Shown here piece by piece: positions 1-7,527 of a DNA stretch of 34,598 nt (within the stretch, counting starts at the first letter, position 1; every line of letters starts with the position of its first letter). Origin of the DNA: Sorangium cellulosum (GTDB lineage: Bacteria; Myxococcota_A; Polyangia; Polyangiales; Polyangiaceae). The notes under the pieces are model-generated. The model was not told the origin of the DNA. It made no database searches and was given only the letters and a program-made list of their open reading frames with translations. The stretch covers positions 1-34,598 of the forward strand of contig DYPH01000052.1 of NCBI GenBank assembly GCA_020720045.1, read 5' to 3'. Position numbers and translations under genes: made by a program.

Positions 1-410
1 GGCTGGGTTCGCTTCGCCGGGTACAGGCTCAGCTTTAACTGAGAGCGGTCTAGCTCGGGAGCGCGATGGATCGTTTCGCCGACCGAAAACAGGAGAAAGG
101 GGACGACCTGTCGAAGGTCCCCCCGCGCCGCGCGCGCCAGCAGTCGGTCGGCCGGTACACCCTCGATCAGTGGAGAAATCGCCACCGCCGTCCCGTCGTA
201 GGAAGCCCACGCCGTGGCACCTAGCGCCCCTTCTGTTTGAATATCGCTAGCTTTGTTTGCCGCACCCGTCGAGGCGGAGAAGAACTTCAGGGCCATCAGG
301 CGCCCCTGCCCTTCGCGCGCGATCCAGGTGTCTCGCTCGCCGAGCCGAGCGATCACCGTGAATGCGCCGTAGTTTTGGCCGAGACGTGAGGCATGGGCAG
401 ACGAACTCAT
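1..410 (-). CDS. Kinase-like protein, N-terminal part (probable pseudokinase), cut by the left window edge
   Basis: The frame opens at ATG 410-408, a few codons after an in-frame TAG, so the start is well fixed; it stays open for 136 codons to the window edge. The protein looks like the N-lobe of a Hanks-type Ser/Thr kinase: a first strand ending VIARLGERD, a beta-3 strand MALKFF (Lys42 as candidate ATP-binding lysine), and a hinge-like ISPLIEGVPADRLL. The glycine-rich loop is degenerate, because only one glycine of GxGxxG is kept. The expected HRDxKxxN loop region reads HRAPELDRSQLK, which lacks the normal spacing. This suggests a pseudokinase or strongly diverged kinase. The rest of the gene lies outside the window, so DFG and C-terminal domains cannot be judged. 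It could instead be an unrelated ATP-binding domain; the kinase call is inference from motif order. Confidence 0.6.
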   Translation of the reverse strand, partial: MSSSAHASRLGQNYGAFTVIARLGERDTWIAREGQGRLMALKFFSASTGAANKASDIQTEGALGATAWASYDGTAVAISPLIEGVPADRLLARAARGDLRQVVPFLLFSVGETIHRAPELDRSQLKLSLYPAKRTQ

Positions 411-459
411 GCAAGCCGCCTACGGCGCCAACGAGGCCAGATCAAGAGGAATACGCGTC

Positions 460-465
460 GTTATA
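460..465 (-). promoter_or_regulatory. Probable -10 element upstream of the kinase-like gene
   Basis: The 125-bp gap between the porin stop and the kinase-like start holds an AT-rich stretch (about 459-500) unlike the GC-rich surroundings. Read on the minus strand it contains TATAAC, five of six matches to the sigma-70 -10 box, about 50 nt before the ATG. TTGAAA lies only 13 nt further upstream, too close for a normal -35. The call rests on composition and the -10 box alone. Confidence 0.35.
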
Positions 466-535
466 TTTTAACACGTAATTTCAACATGATGCGTGAGATA
501 AACATTGCACAGAAATCGCGCCGGCGGCGGTACGC

Positions 536-1660
536 TCAGAAGATCACGCTCGTCTGGAGACGGATGCGGGGGTCAAGCTGCCCGTCGGCGGCGCGCAGGA
601 GGGCGACATCCCCCTGAATTTTCAGGCGATGGCCGCTGACGTACACGTTCCCGCCGACCGCGTATTCGCCGGTCGTCGTCTTCGGAGCCATCGCGCGGTC
701 GGCACCAAACGCAGCGACGCGGAGCACCCCCTCGACCTTCGGGGCCACAAACATCCCAACTTGCAGGAGTTGTCCGAACTCGCCGACGACCCCCTCCGGG
801 CGCCGGGCGTAGCGGACGTGAGTTTCGCCCGTGATCGAAAGGCCCCGCCAACGGAGCGTCCCCTCCAGCACGGCCTGGCGAATGCTCGTCCACGTGACGA
901 GGTCGTTCGGCTTCGCGGGGTCGCTCGCGAACACGCGCCGCGGATTGTAGGCGCCGGCGATCGCGACGGAGAGCTTCGGGCGCCGCTCGCGCACGAGGTC
1001 CCCTTCGCGAAAATCGACAGGCCCACGGGGATTCCAGGCGAGCCGAAGGGTGCTCTGGAACGACGTGTCGTCATTCGCGGCGGCGAGCCGAGCGCCGTTC
1101 CAAACGCCGGCGACCGCCTCCCAACGGTGCTCTTTCGTGGCAACGGAGGCGGCGACGCCGAGATCACGCTGGAGGCCGAAGTGACTGTTGGTGAGGGAGC
1201 GGTCAGGGAGCTGATGGTAGAAATACCCGGTGATGTGCTCGCGGTTGTAGGGGACGCGGTTTTGGCCGACGAGGAGTCCGAAGTAAGGGCTCGGGTCCCA
1301 CTGGATGTAGACGTTTCCCGTCGCGAGGCGCCCCTCATCCGAGTGGAATTGGTAGTGAAACTGCGTCTTCCAGCGCGTGTTCACCGCGTGGAGGACGAGG
1401 CGCGTCGCCCGGAGGCGGATCCCCCGCTCCACAAGCGCCCCACTGCGCGCTTCCTGCTGGAAGCGGACGGCCGCCATGCCGCTCGGGGCGAAATCCCAAT
1501 CTCCATCGGCCGACTTCAGGTGAATTCCGTCGGCGGCGGAGCTCGTCCGGGGGAGGAAAATAGCAGCAACGAGCGCCCCGGGGAGGAAGGGCGCGCGTCG
1601 GCGGAATGCGAGGAAGCGGTCGGCGCGACGGAGTCGACGGCTGGGTGGATGGAACGGCAT
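536..1660 (-). CDS. Outer-membrane beta-barrel porin (phosphate-selective porin O/P-like)
   Basis: About 374 residues from ATG 1660. A longer reading from 1687 is possible, but the 1660 start follows the sqr stop codon by one base (TGA-G-ATG), which suggests translational coupling. The N-terminus has an arginine-rich stretch, a hydrophobic segment (PFLPGALVAAIFL) and SSAADG, a plausible signal peptide. The body alternates polar and hydrophobic residues (QFHYQFHSDEG, GNVYIQWDPSPYFGLLVGQNRVPYNREHITG, GETHVRYARR) and ends in a terminal Phe (SVIF), as outer-membrane barrels do. The NRVPYNREHITG region is typical of OprP/OprO-type porins. It is the last gene of the DUF1641-sqr-porin unit, so a role in moving sulfide-related or other anions across the outer membrane is possible, but that is inference; substrate cannot be read from the sequence. 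Confidence 0.75.
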   Translation of the reverse strand: MPFHPPSRRLRRADRFLAFRRRAPFLPGALVAAIFLPRTSSAADGIHLKSADGDWDFAPSGMAAVRFQQEARSGALVERGIRLRATRLVLHAVNTRWKTQFHYQFHSDEGRLATGNVYIQWDPSPYFGLLVGQNRVPYNREHITGYFYHQLPDRSLTNSHFGLQRDLGVAASVATKEHRWEAVAGVWNGARLAAANDDTSFQSTLRLAWNPRGPVDFREGDLVRERRPKLSVAIAGAYNPRRVFASDPAKPNDLVTWTSIRQAVLEGTLRWRGLSITGETHVRYARRPEGVVGEFGQLLQVGMFVAPKVEGVLRVAAFGADRAMAPKTTTGEYAVGGNVYVSGHRLKIQGDVALLRAADGQLDPRIRLQTSVIF

Positions 1661-1661
1661 C

Positions 1662-2846
1662 TCAAGCCCGTCCACGCAGCATTCCATTCCAATACAATTC
1701 GGGCAGCGCGTACACTTTCATGGCGTACATGCTGTAGCGCTCCACGGTCTGATCAAACGGGAAGCTCTCTTGAGGCTTTCCGTCATAGTCGAATTCGGAC
1801 AAAATCAGCGACCCATAGCCGGTAACAAGCGGGCACGAGGCGTACCCATCGTAGCGGGCAGTGGGCGGATTTCCTCCGCGAATCGCCAGGAGATTCTCAA
1901 CGAGCACAGGGGCCTGCTTTCGAATCGCCGCTCCGGTGCGTGACGTCGGTAGACTTGAGTTATCTCCGAGCGAGAACACGTTGGAATAGCGAACGTGTTG
2001 CAGCGAGTATTTCTCGACAGAAACCCATCCAGCCGCGTCCGCAAGCGGTGAACTTTTTATAACATCTGGCGCGCTCTGGGGCGGAACGACGTGGAGGAAG
2101 TTATAGGGAAGAATGACCTCCTTCTTCTCGTCAAGATGATGAAATACGGCCTCTTTTGATTTCGATCGAACCGCGACGAGGTCGTGACGAAAGTGGGTCA
2201 AGATCTCTTTCCGCTTTACGATCGGCTCCAGGGCCTCCCGGTAGTGCTTGACGCCAAAAATCGCTGCGGCGGCGGAGCCATAGTGGATCTTCGTCTTTTG
2301 GCGAACCCCGCGGCGACGAAGATGAGCGTCGGCCAGATACATGATCTTCTGCGGCGCCCCCGCACACTTGATCGGCGTCGAAGGGAACGTGAATACAAGG
2401 TTCCCTCCCTGGATTTCCTGAAGATATTTCCAGGTATTCCCCGCGGTCGCATAGGTGTAGTTGGAGCAGACCCCCGGCGAATCTAGGGCCGCTTCCGCTC
2501 CGTCAATCTTCGCCCAATCGAGCTGAATTCCGAGGGCAACGACCAGAAAGTCGTAGGTCACTTCCGTTCCGTCGGCGAGCGCTACCGAGTTTGAATCCGG
2601 CTTGAACTCCCAGACCGACTCGGAGATCCATGCCACGCCTTTCGGGATATATTCCGCTTCCGGTCGCCGCGTCTGTTCCGGCGTAACGACGCCACCACCG
2701 ACCATCGTCCATAGCGGCTGGTAGTAGTGGTGCTTCGAGGGCTCGATGATGGCGATATCGAGCGTCGGATCGGCATTCTTGAGGCGCGCAGCGACGGAGA
2801 TCCCGGCAGAACCACCCCCGGCAATTACGATATGGTGGTGAGTCAT
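1662..2846 (-). CDS. sqr: Sulfide:quinone oxidoreductase, mitochondrial/SQOR-like type
   Basis: FAD enzyme of 394 residues that oxidises sulfide and passes electrons to the membrane quinone pool. The ATG at 2846 overlaps the DUF1641 stop by four bases (ATGA), which fixes the start; the frame stays open far upstream but that part is arginine-rich shadow. The dinucleotide-binding motif IVIAGGGSAG is at residues 6-15. The redox cysteines lie in PIKCAGAPQK (Cys161) and YASCPLVTGY (Cys338), the same two blocks that carry the cysteine pair of human SQOR. FSLGDNSSLPTS (about 291-302) is the second FAD-binding block, and the C-terminal FPFDQTVERYSMYAMK to YWNGMLRG region also follows human SQOR. A third cysteine, Cys127, occurs in GVCSNY. 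Several sampled 60-base lines are only 40-53% G+C, below the DUF1641 gene next to it (68% in one line), which may mean transfer. Function is assigned with high confidence. Confidence 0.93.
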   Translation of the reverse strand: MTHHHIVIAGGGSAGISVAARLKNADPTLDIAIIEPSKHHYYQPLWTMVGGGVVTPEQTRRPEAEYIPKGVAWISESVWEFKPDSNSVALADGTEVTYDFLVVALGIQLDWAKIDGAEAALDSPGVCSNYTYATAGNTWKYLQEIQGGNLVFTFPSTPIKCAGAPQKIMYLADAHLRRRGVRQKTKIHYGSAAAAIFGVKHYREALEPIVKRKEILTHFRHDLVAVRSKSKEAVFHHLDEKKEVILPYNFLHVVPPQSAPDVIKSSPLADAAGWVSVEKYSLQHVRYSNVFSLGDNSSLPTSRTGAAIRKQAPVLVENLLAIRGGNPPTARYDGYASCPLVTGYGSLILSEFDYDGKPQESFPFDQTVERYSMYAMKVYALPELYWNGMLRGRA

Positions 2847-3364
2847 CGGGAACCTTCTTTCAATTGACGAGGGGTCTCTTCCAGGGCGCGACCAAACGCG
2901 CTTGCCAGCGTCACCGCGAAACCGAGCGCCTTCTGGACGTGGGGCGTTCCGGCGGCGCGAAGCGCACCAAAGAGACCGATTGCCGGTGCCCCTTCGGACG
3001 CCTGCGCAAGCGCTTCGGCGAGCTTGGTCATCGTTGCGAGCGTTTTTGGCTCGAGGACGCCGGAGCGGACGACGCGGAGCAAGGCGCCGTGATGGGCGAG
3101 GACCTCGTCGAGCGCCGTAAGCGCTTGAGGATCGGTGATGGTCGCTGCCAGGCGACCTACGGCGCGGACGCGTTCGTCGACGTCGATTCCATCGGCGGCG
3201 AGCGTTTTCACGGCGCGGTCGAAGGTATCGGTCGCGACGGCGACGAGCCCCGGGAGCTCGTTCGCGATTCCCTGTGGCGCAGCGATCGACGCTTCCAGAC
3301 GCGCGAGCGCCGCCTCGATCCGAGCGAGCCGCTGCTCGAGATCTTCGTATTTTCTTTCGTCCAT
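2843..3364 (-). CDS. DUF1641 family protein, partner of sulfide:quinone oxidoreductase
   Basis: 173 residues, helical. A charged coiled-coil N-terminus (YEDLEQRLARIEAALARLEA) is followed by a region matching the DUF1641 pattern: VGRLAATITDPQALTALDEVL, then LRVVRSGVLEPKTLATMTKLAEAL, and a conserved-looking GLFGALRAAGTPHVQKALGFAVTLASAFGRAL. Proteins of this family often sit next to SQR or formate-dehydrogenase-like genes; their biochemical role is not established. Here the stop codon overlaps the sqr start by ATGA, so the two are very probably made together. A membrane-anchoring or assembly role for SQR is possible (inference from context and from the amphipathic C-terminal helix). The start ATG 3364 has only a weak ribosome-binding site. 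Confidence 0.8.
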   Translation of the reverse strand: MDERKYEDLEQRLARIEAALARLEASIAAPQGIANELPGLVAVATDTFDRAVKTLAADGIDVDERVRAVGRLAATITDPQALTALDEVLAHHGALLRVVRSGVLEPKTLATMTKLAEALAQASEGAPAIGLFGALRAAGTPHVQKALGFAVTLASAFGRALEETPRQLKEGSR

Positions 3365-3484
3365 ACCGTACCGGCTGCAACGGCGGCGCCAGTCAAGCGG
3401 GCGGGGTCGTGACGCAGGCGGTCATGCAAATTCTCAAGCGCATGCGATCTGGAGGGGCGCGAAATTGACGCGAGCGCGGACGCT

Positions 3485-3514
3485 GTTTCACGACCGATGA
3501 AACACGATTGAAAC
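3485..3514. promoter_or_regulatory. Inverted repeat plus phased half-site between the ABC operon and the sqr unit
   Basis: GTTTCA (3485-3490) and TGAAAC (3498-3503) form a perfect 6+7+6 inverted repeat. A second TGAAAC follows at 3509-3514, eleven bases (one helical turn) on. It lies just beyond the ABC ATPase stop codon (3517) and upstream of the DUF1641-sqr-porin unit, so it could be an operator for that unit or part of the ATPase mRNA end. No convincing sigma-70 or sigma-54 promoter is visible in the 152-bp gap. Confidence 0.35.
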
Positions 3515-3516
3515 GT

Positions 3517-4215
3517 CTAGGGCGTCGGCTCCGCCAATTCGCCATCGGCCATCTTCAAGACGCGATGGAAGGCGTTGAGCGTGCGGGTGTCGTGGGTCAC
3601 GACCAGAACGGCGATTTGCGTGCGTTCCGCGAGCTCGCGGAAAAGATGCATGACTTCACTGCCGCGGACGGCGTCAAGGGCGGCGGTCGGCTCGTCCGCG
3701 AGGAGGACGCGCGGCTCCGGGAAGAGCGCCCGAGCGATCGCGACCCGCTGCTGCTGCCCCCCCGAGAGCTCACTCGGCATCCGCCCTCCGAGGGCGTCCA
3801 TCCCAAGCTGCGCGAGGAGGCGCCGGGCCCGCTCGCGCTCGTCGCTCGTCGGCGTGTGGTCAAGGACGACCGACACGAGGACGTTGTCCAGGACAGAGAG
3901 GAAGGGAATCAAATGTGGCTTCTGAAAGACGAATCCGATATTTTTTCCGCGATTATCCTCAAATCCTTCACACCGTTTCCCGTCACGGATGACCGGCACT
4001 CCGCCGATTTCTAACGTTCCGCCGTCGGCATCTTGCAGTAGACCTAACGTCTGGAGAAGCGTCGACTTCCCGCTGCCGCTTGGCCCGAGGAGGGCGACAC
4101 ACTCCCCGCCGCGAAGCGAGAGGGAGACGTCGCGAAGCACCTGCGTTCGGAGGTCTGCAACACCATAGTATTTCTCAATATTTTCTGCATGAAGCAGCTC
4201 GCGGACGTCCTGCAT
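3517..4215 (-). CDS. ABC transporter ATP-binding protein (DevA/LolD-like)
   Basis: 232-residue nucleotide-binding domain that powers the FtsX-type permease encoded just upstream. Walker A GPSGSGKST is at about 44-52, the Q-loop at VFQKPHLIPF (Gln98), the signature LSGGQQQRVAIARAL at about 150, Walker B VLLADEPTAALD at about 170-181, and the H-loop in VVTHD. Domain length and the close spacing to a permease with an extracellular domain and to an HlyD protein place it in the MacB/LolD/DevA group. Gene order HlyD-permease-ATPase is the same as devBCA of cyanobacteria (heterocyst glycolipid export), but the substrate here cannot be inferred. The start is ATG 4215, 13 nt after the permease stop. 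One sampled line inside the gene (3901-3960) is only 42% G+C. Confidence 0.9.
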   Translation of the reverse strand: MQDVRELLHAENIEKYYGVADLRTQVLRDVSLSLRGGECVALLGPSGSGKSTLLQTLGLLQDADGGTLEIGGVPVIRDGKRCEGFEDNRGKNIGFVFQKPHLIPFLSVLDNVLVSVVLDHTPTSDERERARRLLAQLGMDALGGRMPSELSGGQQQRVAIARALFPEPRVLLADEPTAALDAVRGSEVMHLFRELAERTQIAVLVVTHDTRTLNAFHRVLKMADGELAEPTP

Positions 4216-4228
4216 GATGAATCGCCCT

Positions 4229-5368
4229 TCAGGTGGCGAGGAGCGTCGAGGCTTCGACGCGGAGCGCGCTTCGGTAGGCGAGGGCCGAGGCGAAAGCGGC
4301 GAGGAGAAAGGCGGCGACTACGAGCAAAATGTAGTCTTCGGTCCCTACAATGACGCGACGCGGAAATCGTGGAAAAGCTACCTGAGATGCGCCCCAGGCG
4401 ACGGTCGCCCCCACAGAGACGAGCGCAGCTGCCTTGAGAAACACGAAGCGAAAGAGGGCGATTTTTCGCGCACCCATCAGCCTAAATAGTGCAATCTCTT
4501 TTTGTTGAGATCCCACCATTTGCAGCACAATAAGCGTCAGGATTACTGCGGATACAATGGCCAAGATCGTACGAAAGAGACCGATTTGCTTGCGGGCTTT
4601 TTCGACCGCCCCCTCGAGCATCCACGCCTGTTGTTCCGCGTGGCGCGCGACGCGAAGGGCGGGGCGTTTCCGGAGCGCCGCTTCGACCCGCGGAAGATCG
4701 CTTGAAGACGCCGTGACCACGAAGGCGGGGACGGTATCGTTCGCCGTGGGCGGCCGTCGGTCGCGGAGACTTGCGGCGTTCCCGGCGCGGGCGAGCTTGC
4801 GAAAATCGGCGTCACCGACGAACAGCAGCGGATCGCCGCTTGGGGCGAGACGCCCGGCGGCAAGCTGGCGGACGACGACCTCCTCGCTCCCGACGGAAAG
4901 CCGCGTCCCAACGGGCAGATTCGCGCTTCGATCTAGTGTTGCGTCGCCGGCGCGAATTCCTGGAAGTTCAGACGTTTGTAGACCGGATGGGGGTGCGTTT
5001 GCGTCGATCGCGAGAGCGACGACGAGCAGCGGTTGCAGGCGCCCCTCGACGTGGAGCGTGAGGGCGGCGCTCCGTGCAGCATGCACGCTCTTGACCCCGG
5101 GAACACCCGCCAAGCGGTCGCCCCACGAAGGGTCGATGCGGCTCGGTGCGGCGAAGGGCCCGTGGGTATCGGCCTCCACGACCCAGAGCGCTTCGTCGGG
5201 AGCGTGGGGCGCATAGACGGCGGCCTGGGCGACGGCATCTTCGACCATCCCGCGGTAAATCCCCCCCATCGCGAGCACGACGGTAAACAGGAGCCCGAGG
5301 CCGAAGCCGGTCACCAGGACGCGGGTGCCGTCGGCGAGGATGTCCTTCCCGGAAAGATAAAGGGACAT
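4229..5368 (-). CDS. ABC transporter permease, FtsX/DevC type
   Basis: About 379 residues from ATG 5368, two bases after the stop of the HlyD gene. The frame is open further upstream but that part is a shadow of the HlyD gene. The layout is that of MacB/DevC permeases: one N-terminal membrane segment (LVTGFGLGLLFTVVLAMGGIY), a large periplasmic domain of about 220 residues, and three C-terminal segments (FRTILAIVSAVILTLIVLQMVG; LKAAALVSVGATVAWGASQVAF; YILLVVAAFLLAAFASALAY). Between the first two C-terminal helices lies QQKEIALFRLMGARKIALFRFVF, the coupling region typical of FtsX domains. With the ATPase and HlyD protein it would form a trans-envelope exporter; an outer-membrane TolC partner is not encoded nearby. 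Confidence 0.87.
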   Translation of the reverse strand: MSLYLSGKDILADGTRVLVTGFGLGLLFTVVLAMGGIYRGMVEDAVAQAAVYAPHAPDEALWVVEADTHGPFAAPSRIDPSWGDRLAGVPGVKSVHAARSAALTLHVEGRLQPLLVVALAIDANAPPSGLQTSELPGIRAGDATLDRSANLPVGTRLSVGSEEVVVRQLAAGRLAPSGDPLLFVGDADFRKLARAGNAASLRDRRPPTANDTVPAFVVTASSSDLPRVEAALRKRPALRVARHAEQQAWMLEGAVEKARKQIGLFRTILAIVSAVILTLIVLQMVGSQQKEIALFRLMGARKIALFRFVFLKAAALVSVGATVAWGASQVAFPRFPRRVIVGTEDYILLVVAAFLLAAFASALAYRSALRVEASTLLAT

Positions 5369-5370
5369 GG

Positions 5371-6516
5371 CTAGTTGGCGCGGACGCGCGTCCCCACTGG
5401 GAAATCGGCGTTGCCCAAAAATTCCGGCCAGGGGCCGCCGGAACCCGGCCGAAGTTCCAGGTACTGGTCGCCGATGCGACCGATCGGAACCTCGCGGGTT
5501 GCGACGCGGCCGGCCTCGACAACGGCGCAACGCGCGAGCGTCGCATCTTGGAGCACGCTGCAGCCGCCGCGAGGCAGCCGAAACGGCACATGAGACCGCG
5601 CGTGGACCACGACAGCGGCCCGAATACCGACGACGCGATTGGCCGCCGAACCGCGGGAAGAGATACCAAATTCTGCTACAATTTCATGGGTATCTGACTG
5701 GGCTTCCGGAAGAATCCGAAGGAGCCGTGCCGGAAGTGGCGCGCCGGAACCGTCGAAGGGGCGAACTTCGGCTTCCACACCGACCGGCAACCAAACCAAC
5801 GCCGACTCGTCGAAGGGGACGCGCACAACGAGGTCGCTCGGGTCGGCCAAGAGGAAGACGGTTCCGCCGGGGGGAAGGACGTCGCCCGGCTCGTGGAGGC
5901 GCCGCAGGACGATGGCGTCCCCCGGCGCGCGGAGCTCCTGATCGTCGGCCCGGTCGGCTTCGACGGCGGCGGAGACCTCGGCAAACCCGACCTGGGCACG
6001 GTCGCGGCGCGCTTGGGCGACGAGCGCGGAAAGTGCGGTTTCCGCTCGAGAAACACGATCCTGTTCCGCATCGAGCGCCGTCGGCGCAAGGGCCCCCGTC
6101 GCGACGAGCCCGGCAGCGCGGTCACGGTCCCGCCGGGCCTGGGCGAGGGTGTCTTCGGCGCCACGAAGCTCGGCGGTCGTCCGGCTCCCGGTCGCCTGGG
6201 CCACCTGGAGCGACGCTGTCGCGACGCGGGCGCGACGGTCTTCCTCGTCCCGCTCGGCCCGCGCGAGGACGGCGTCGCGATGCACGACCGCGCCGACGTC
6301 GGGGCCGACGGCAAGCAAACGCCCGCCGCGGGGGAAGCCGACGGCGATGGTCGCGCGCGGTTCAAGGGTGCCTACGCCGCGCAATTCGGAAACGATATCG
6401 CCTTCTTCCACCGGTGCGCGGGCAACCTCCCGTGGGCGCTGGCTACGGAAAAAACCGGCAGCGACGAGGGCGGCGGCGAGCGGCACGACGAGCCACTTCT
6501 TGGAAGGAGTCTTCAT
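5371..6516 (-). CDS. HlyD/DevB-type periplasmic adaptor (membrane fusion protein)
   Basis: About 381 residues from ATG 6516, which overlaps the TetR stop by ATGA. The N-terminus MKTPSKKWLVVPLAAALVAAGFF is a membrane anchor. It is followed by a beta-barrel/lipoyl half (GVGTLEPRATIAVGFPRGGRLLAVGPDVGAVVHRDAVLARA), a long alanine-rich helical hairpin (about 100-190: VATASLQVAQATGSRTTAELRGAEDTLAQARRD and onwards), the second lipoyl half (LRAPGDAIVLRRLHEPGDVLPPGGTVFLLADP) and a C-terminal beta domain. This order is diagnostic of adaptor proteins that bridge inner-membrane exporters to outer-membrane channels. It is the second gene of the TetR-adaptor-permease-ATPase operon. Confidence 0.87.
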   Translation of the reverse strand: MKTPSKKWLVVPLAAALVAAGFFRSQRPREVARAPVEEGDIVSELRGVGTLEPRATIAVGFPRGGRLLAVGPDVGAVVHRDAVLARAERDEEDRRARVATASLQVAQATGSRTTAELRGAEDTLAQARRDRDRAAGLVATGALAPTALDAEQDRVSRAETALSALVAQARRDRAQVGFAEVSAAVEADRADDQELRAPGDAIVLRRLHEPGDVLPPGGTVFLLADPSDLVVRVPFDESALVWLPVGVEAEVRPFDGSGAPLPARLLRILPEAQSDTHEIVAEFGISSRGSAANRVVGIRAAVVVHARSHVPFRLPRGGCSVLQDATLARCAVVEAGRVATREVPIGRIGDQYLELRPGSGGPWPEFLGNADFPVGTRVRAN

Positions 6517-7130
6517 CGGAGCGAACTTTCTGGAGTCGGCGAAAGGACCGCCCGGAGCGCGGCGGCCGCAGCTTCCGGATCGGCCGACGCGAGCCCGGGA
6601 GGCTCGCCAAGGACGTTCAACAACGTGTGGGAAATGACCGTGCGCACCACGACGGGCGGTGGAAGCCTTCGAAGCGATTGATCGGCGATGCCGCGCCGTG
6701 CCGCCGCAAGAAGAGCCTCTTGAGAAGCCGTCGAAACGGCAAACAGCCGCGCCTCGGCGTCGGCGTGAAGCGGGCCCGCCTCGGTCGGCGAGCGGACCGG
6801 CCCGGCGAAAACAAGAAGAATGACGCCACGTCGTGGGGAGAGAGCTGCCGTCCGCGCGGCAGAAAATGCAAGAAGCCATTCCAGGCCCGACGCGTGCGCT
6901 CCTGCGGGAGGGATCGTCTCCTCAAGCAAGTCGGCGGCACGGAGGACGGCCGCTTCGAGAATCGCTTCCCACGACGAGAAGTGCCGGTAGAGGGCGCCCG
7001 CCGTGACTCCGAGGTGCTTTGCGACGGGAACGACGCCAAGCCCCCCGTAGCCGTCGCGCCCAAGGAGAAACAGAACGGCGTCTGCGATCTCGCTTTGGCG
7101 ATCGGAAGAGGGGCGTCGGGGAGTAGCCAT
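6513..7130 (-). CDS. TetR-family transcriptional regulator of the exporter operon
   Basis: 205 residues. The N-terminal DNA-binding domain spans about 10-58: RQSEIADAVLFLLGRDGYGGLGVVPVAKHLGVTAGALYRHF, with the recognition helix VTAGALYRHFSSWEAIL as in TetR proteins. The ligand-binding half is alanine-rich and family-variable. It is first in the operon, overlaps the adaptor gene by ATGA, and has an inverted repeat 10 nt upstream of its ATG, so autoregulation of the exporter is likely. The start ATG 7130 has an AGGA ribosome-binding site six bases away. Confidence 0.88.
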   Translation of the reverse strand: MATPRRPSSDRQSEIADAVLFLLGRDGYGGLGVVPVAKHLGVTAGALYRHFSSWEAILEAAVLRAADLLEETIPPAGAHASGLEWLLAFSAARTAALSPRRGVILLVFAGPVRSPTEAGPLHADAEARLFAVSTASQEALLAAARRGIADQSLRRLPPPVVVRTVISHTLLNVLGEPPGLASADPEAAAAALRAVLSPTPESSLR

Positions 7131-7140
7131 GCGAGTTCCT

Positions 7141-7160
7141 AAGTAAACCTTTTTTTACTT
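7141..7160. promoter_or_regulatory. Probable TetR operator and promoter of the exporter operon
   Basis: A perfect inverted repeat, AAGTAAA (7141-7147) and TTTACTT (7154-7160) with a 6-bp spacer, lies right upstream of the tetR start. On the minus strand it is preceded by TTGACG (-35-like) and overlaps a TTTACT -10-like box at short (15 bp) spacing. A repressor bound here would cover the promoter. Operator symmetry is seen in the sequence; the promoter boxes are weaker inference. Confidence 0.6.
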
Positions 7161-7527
7161 TCGTCAACAGTCGGTTCGCGACCGCGAGCGAAACGGCGCG
7201 AGGCGGCACGAGGCGGCACGAGGCGCGCGAGGCGAGACACGGCGGGCCCCAACTCAACAGCGCCGTCCGGCACAGCCCTCTTGCAGGCGCAGCGCTTCGA
7301 AATCGTCCCGCTTGGATTGCAGATTTTCGTCTGGCGATGCCGCGCGTTCGGTGAGACGTTCGGAATTGGGACTTTGCTCGCCGACGGGGGTCGGTGGGTT
7401 TTCGAAACAGACTTCGGGTGGGGCCGAAATCGTTTTGGGAGTCTCAGCAACCGGTCGGCGCGTGGATGCGCGCCGATGAAAAGGGGCTCTGCTGTCTGGT
7501 GGAGCTGTTTCGGGGAGGGAAAAAAAC
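7161..7527. other. Intergenic region between tetR and the LysR pseudogene
   Basis: No convincing gene. Near 7195-7235 there is a short imperfect tandem repeat of AGGCGGCACG-like units. On the minus strand an open frame of about 91 codons (7529 to 7254) starts in the same CATG as the LysR gene. Its residues look protein-like (many Glu, Ser, Pro), but its third-position G+C (roughly 60% by hand count over its last 60-odd codons) is below that of the neighbouring genes and no domain is recognisable. It may be a decayed gene. The plus strand carries a strong ribosome-binding site (GGGAGGGA) just before 7528. Confidence 0.4.

Noticed and set aside
3365-3516. Sigma-54 promoter for the sulfide unit
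   Set aside because: A TTGCA -12-like element exists on the minus strand but the -24 GG element is missing.
5367-7142. Plus-strand frame of 591 codons
   Set aside because: Antisense to the HlyD and TetR genes; almost entirely Arg/Gly/Pro.
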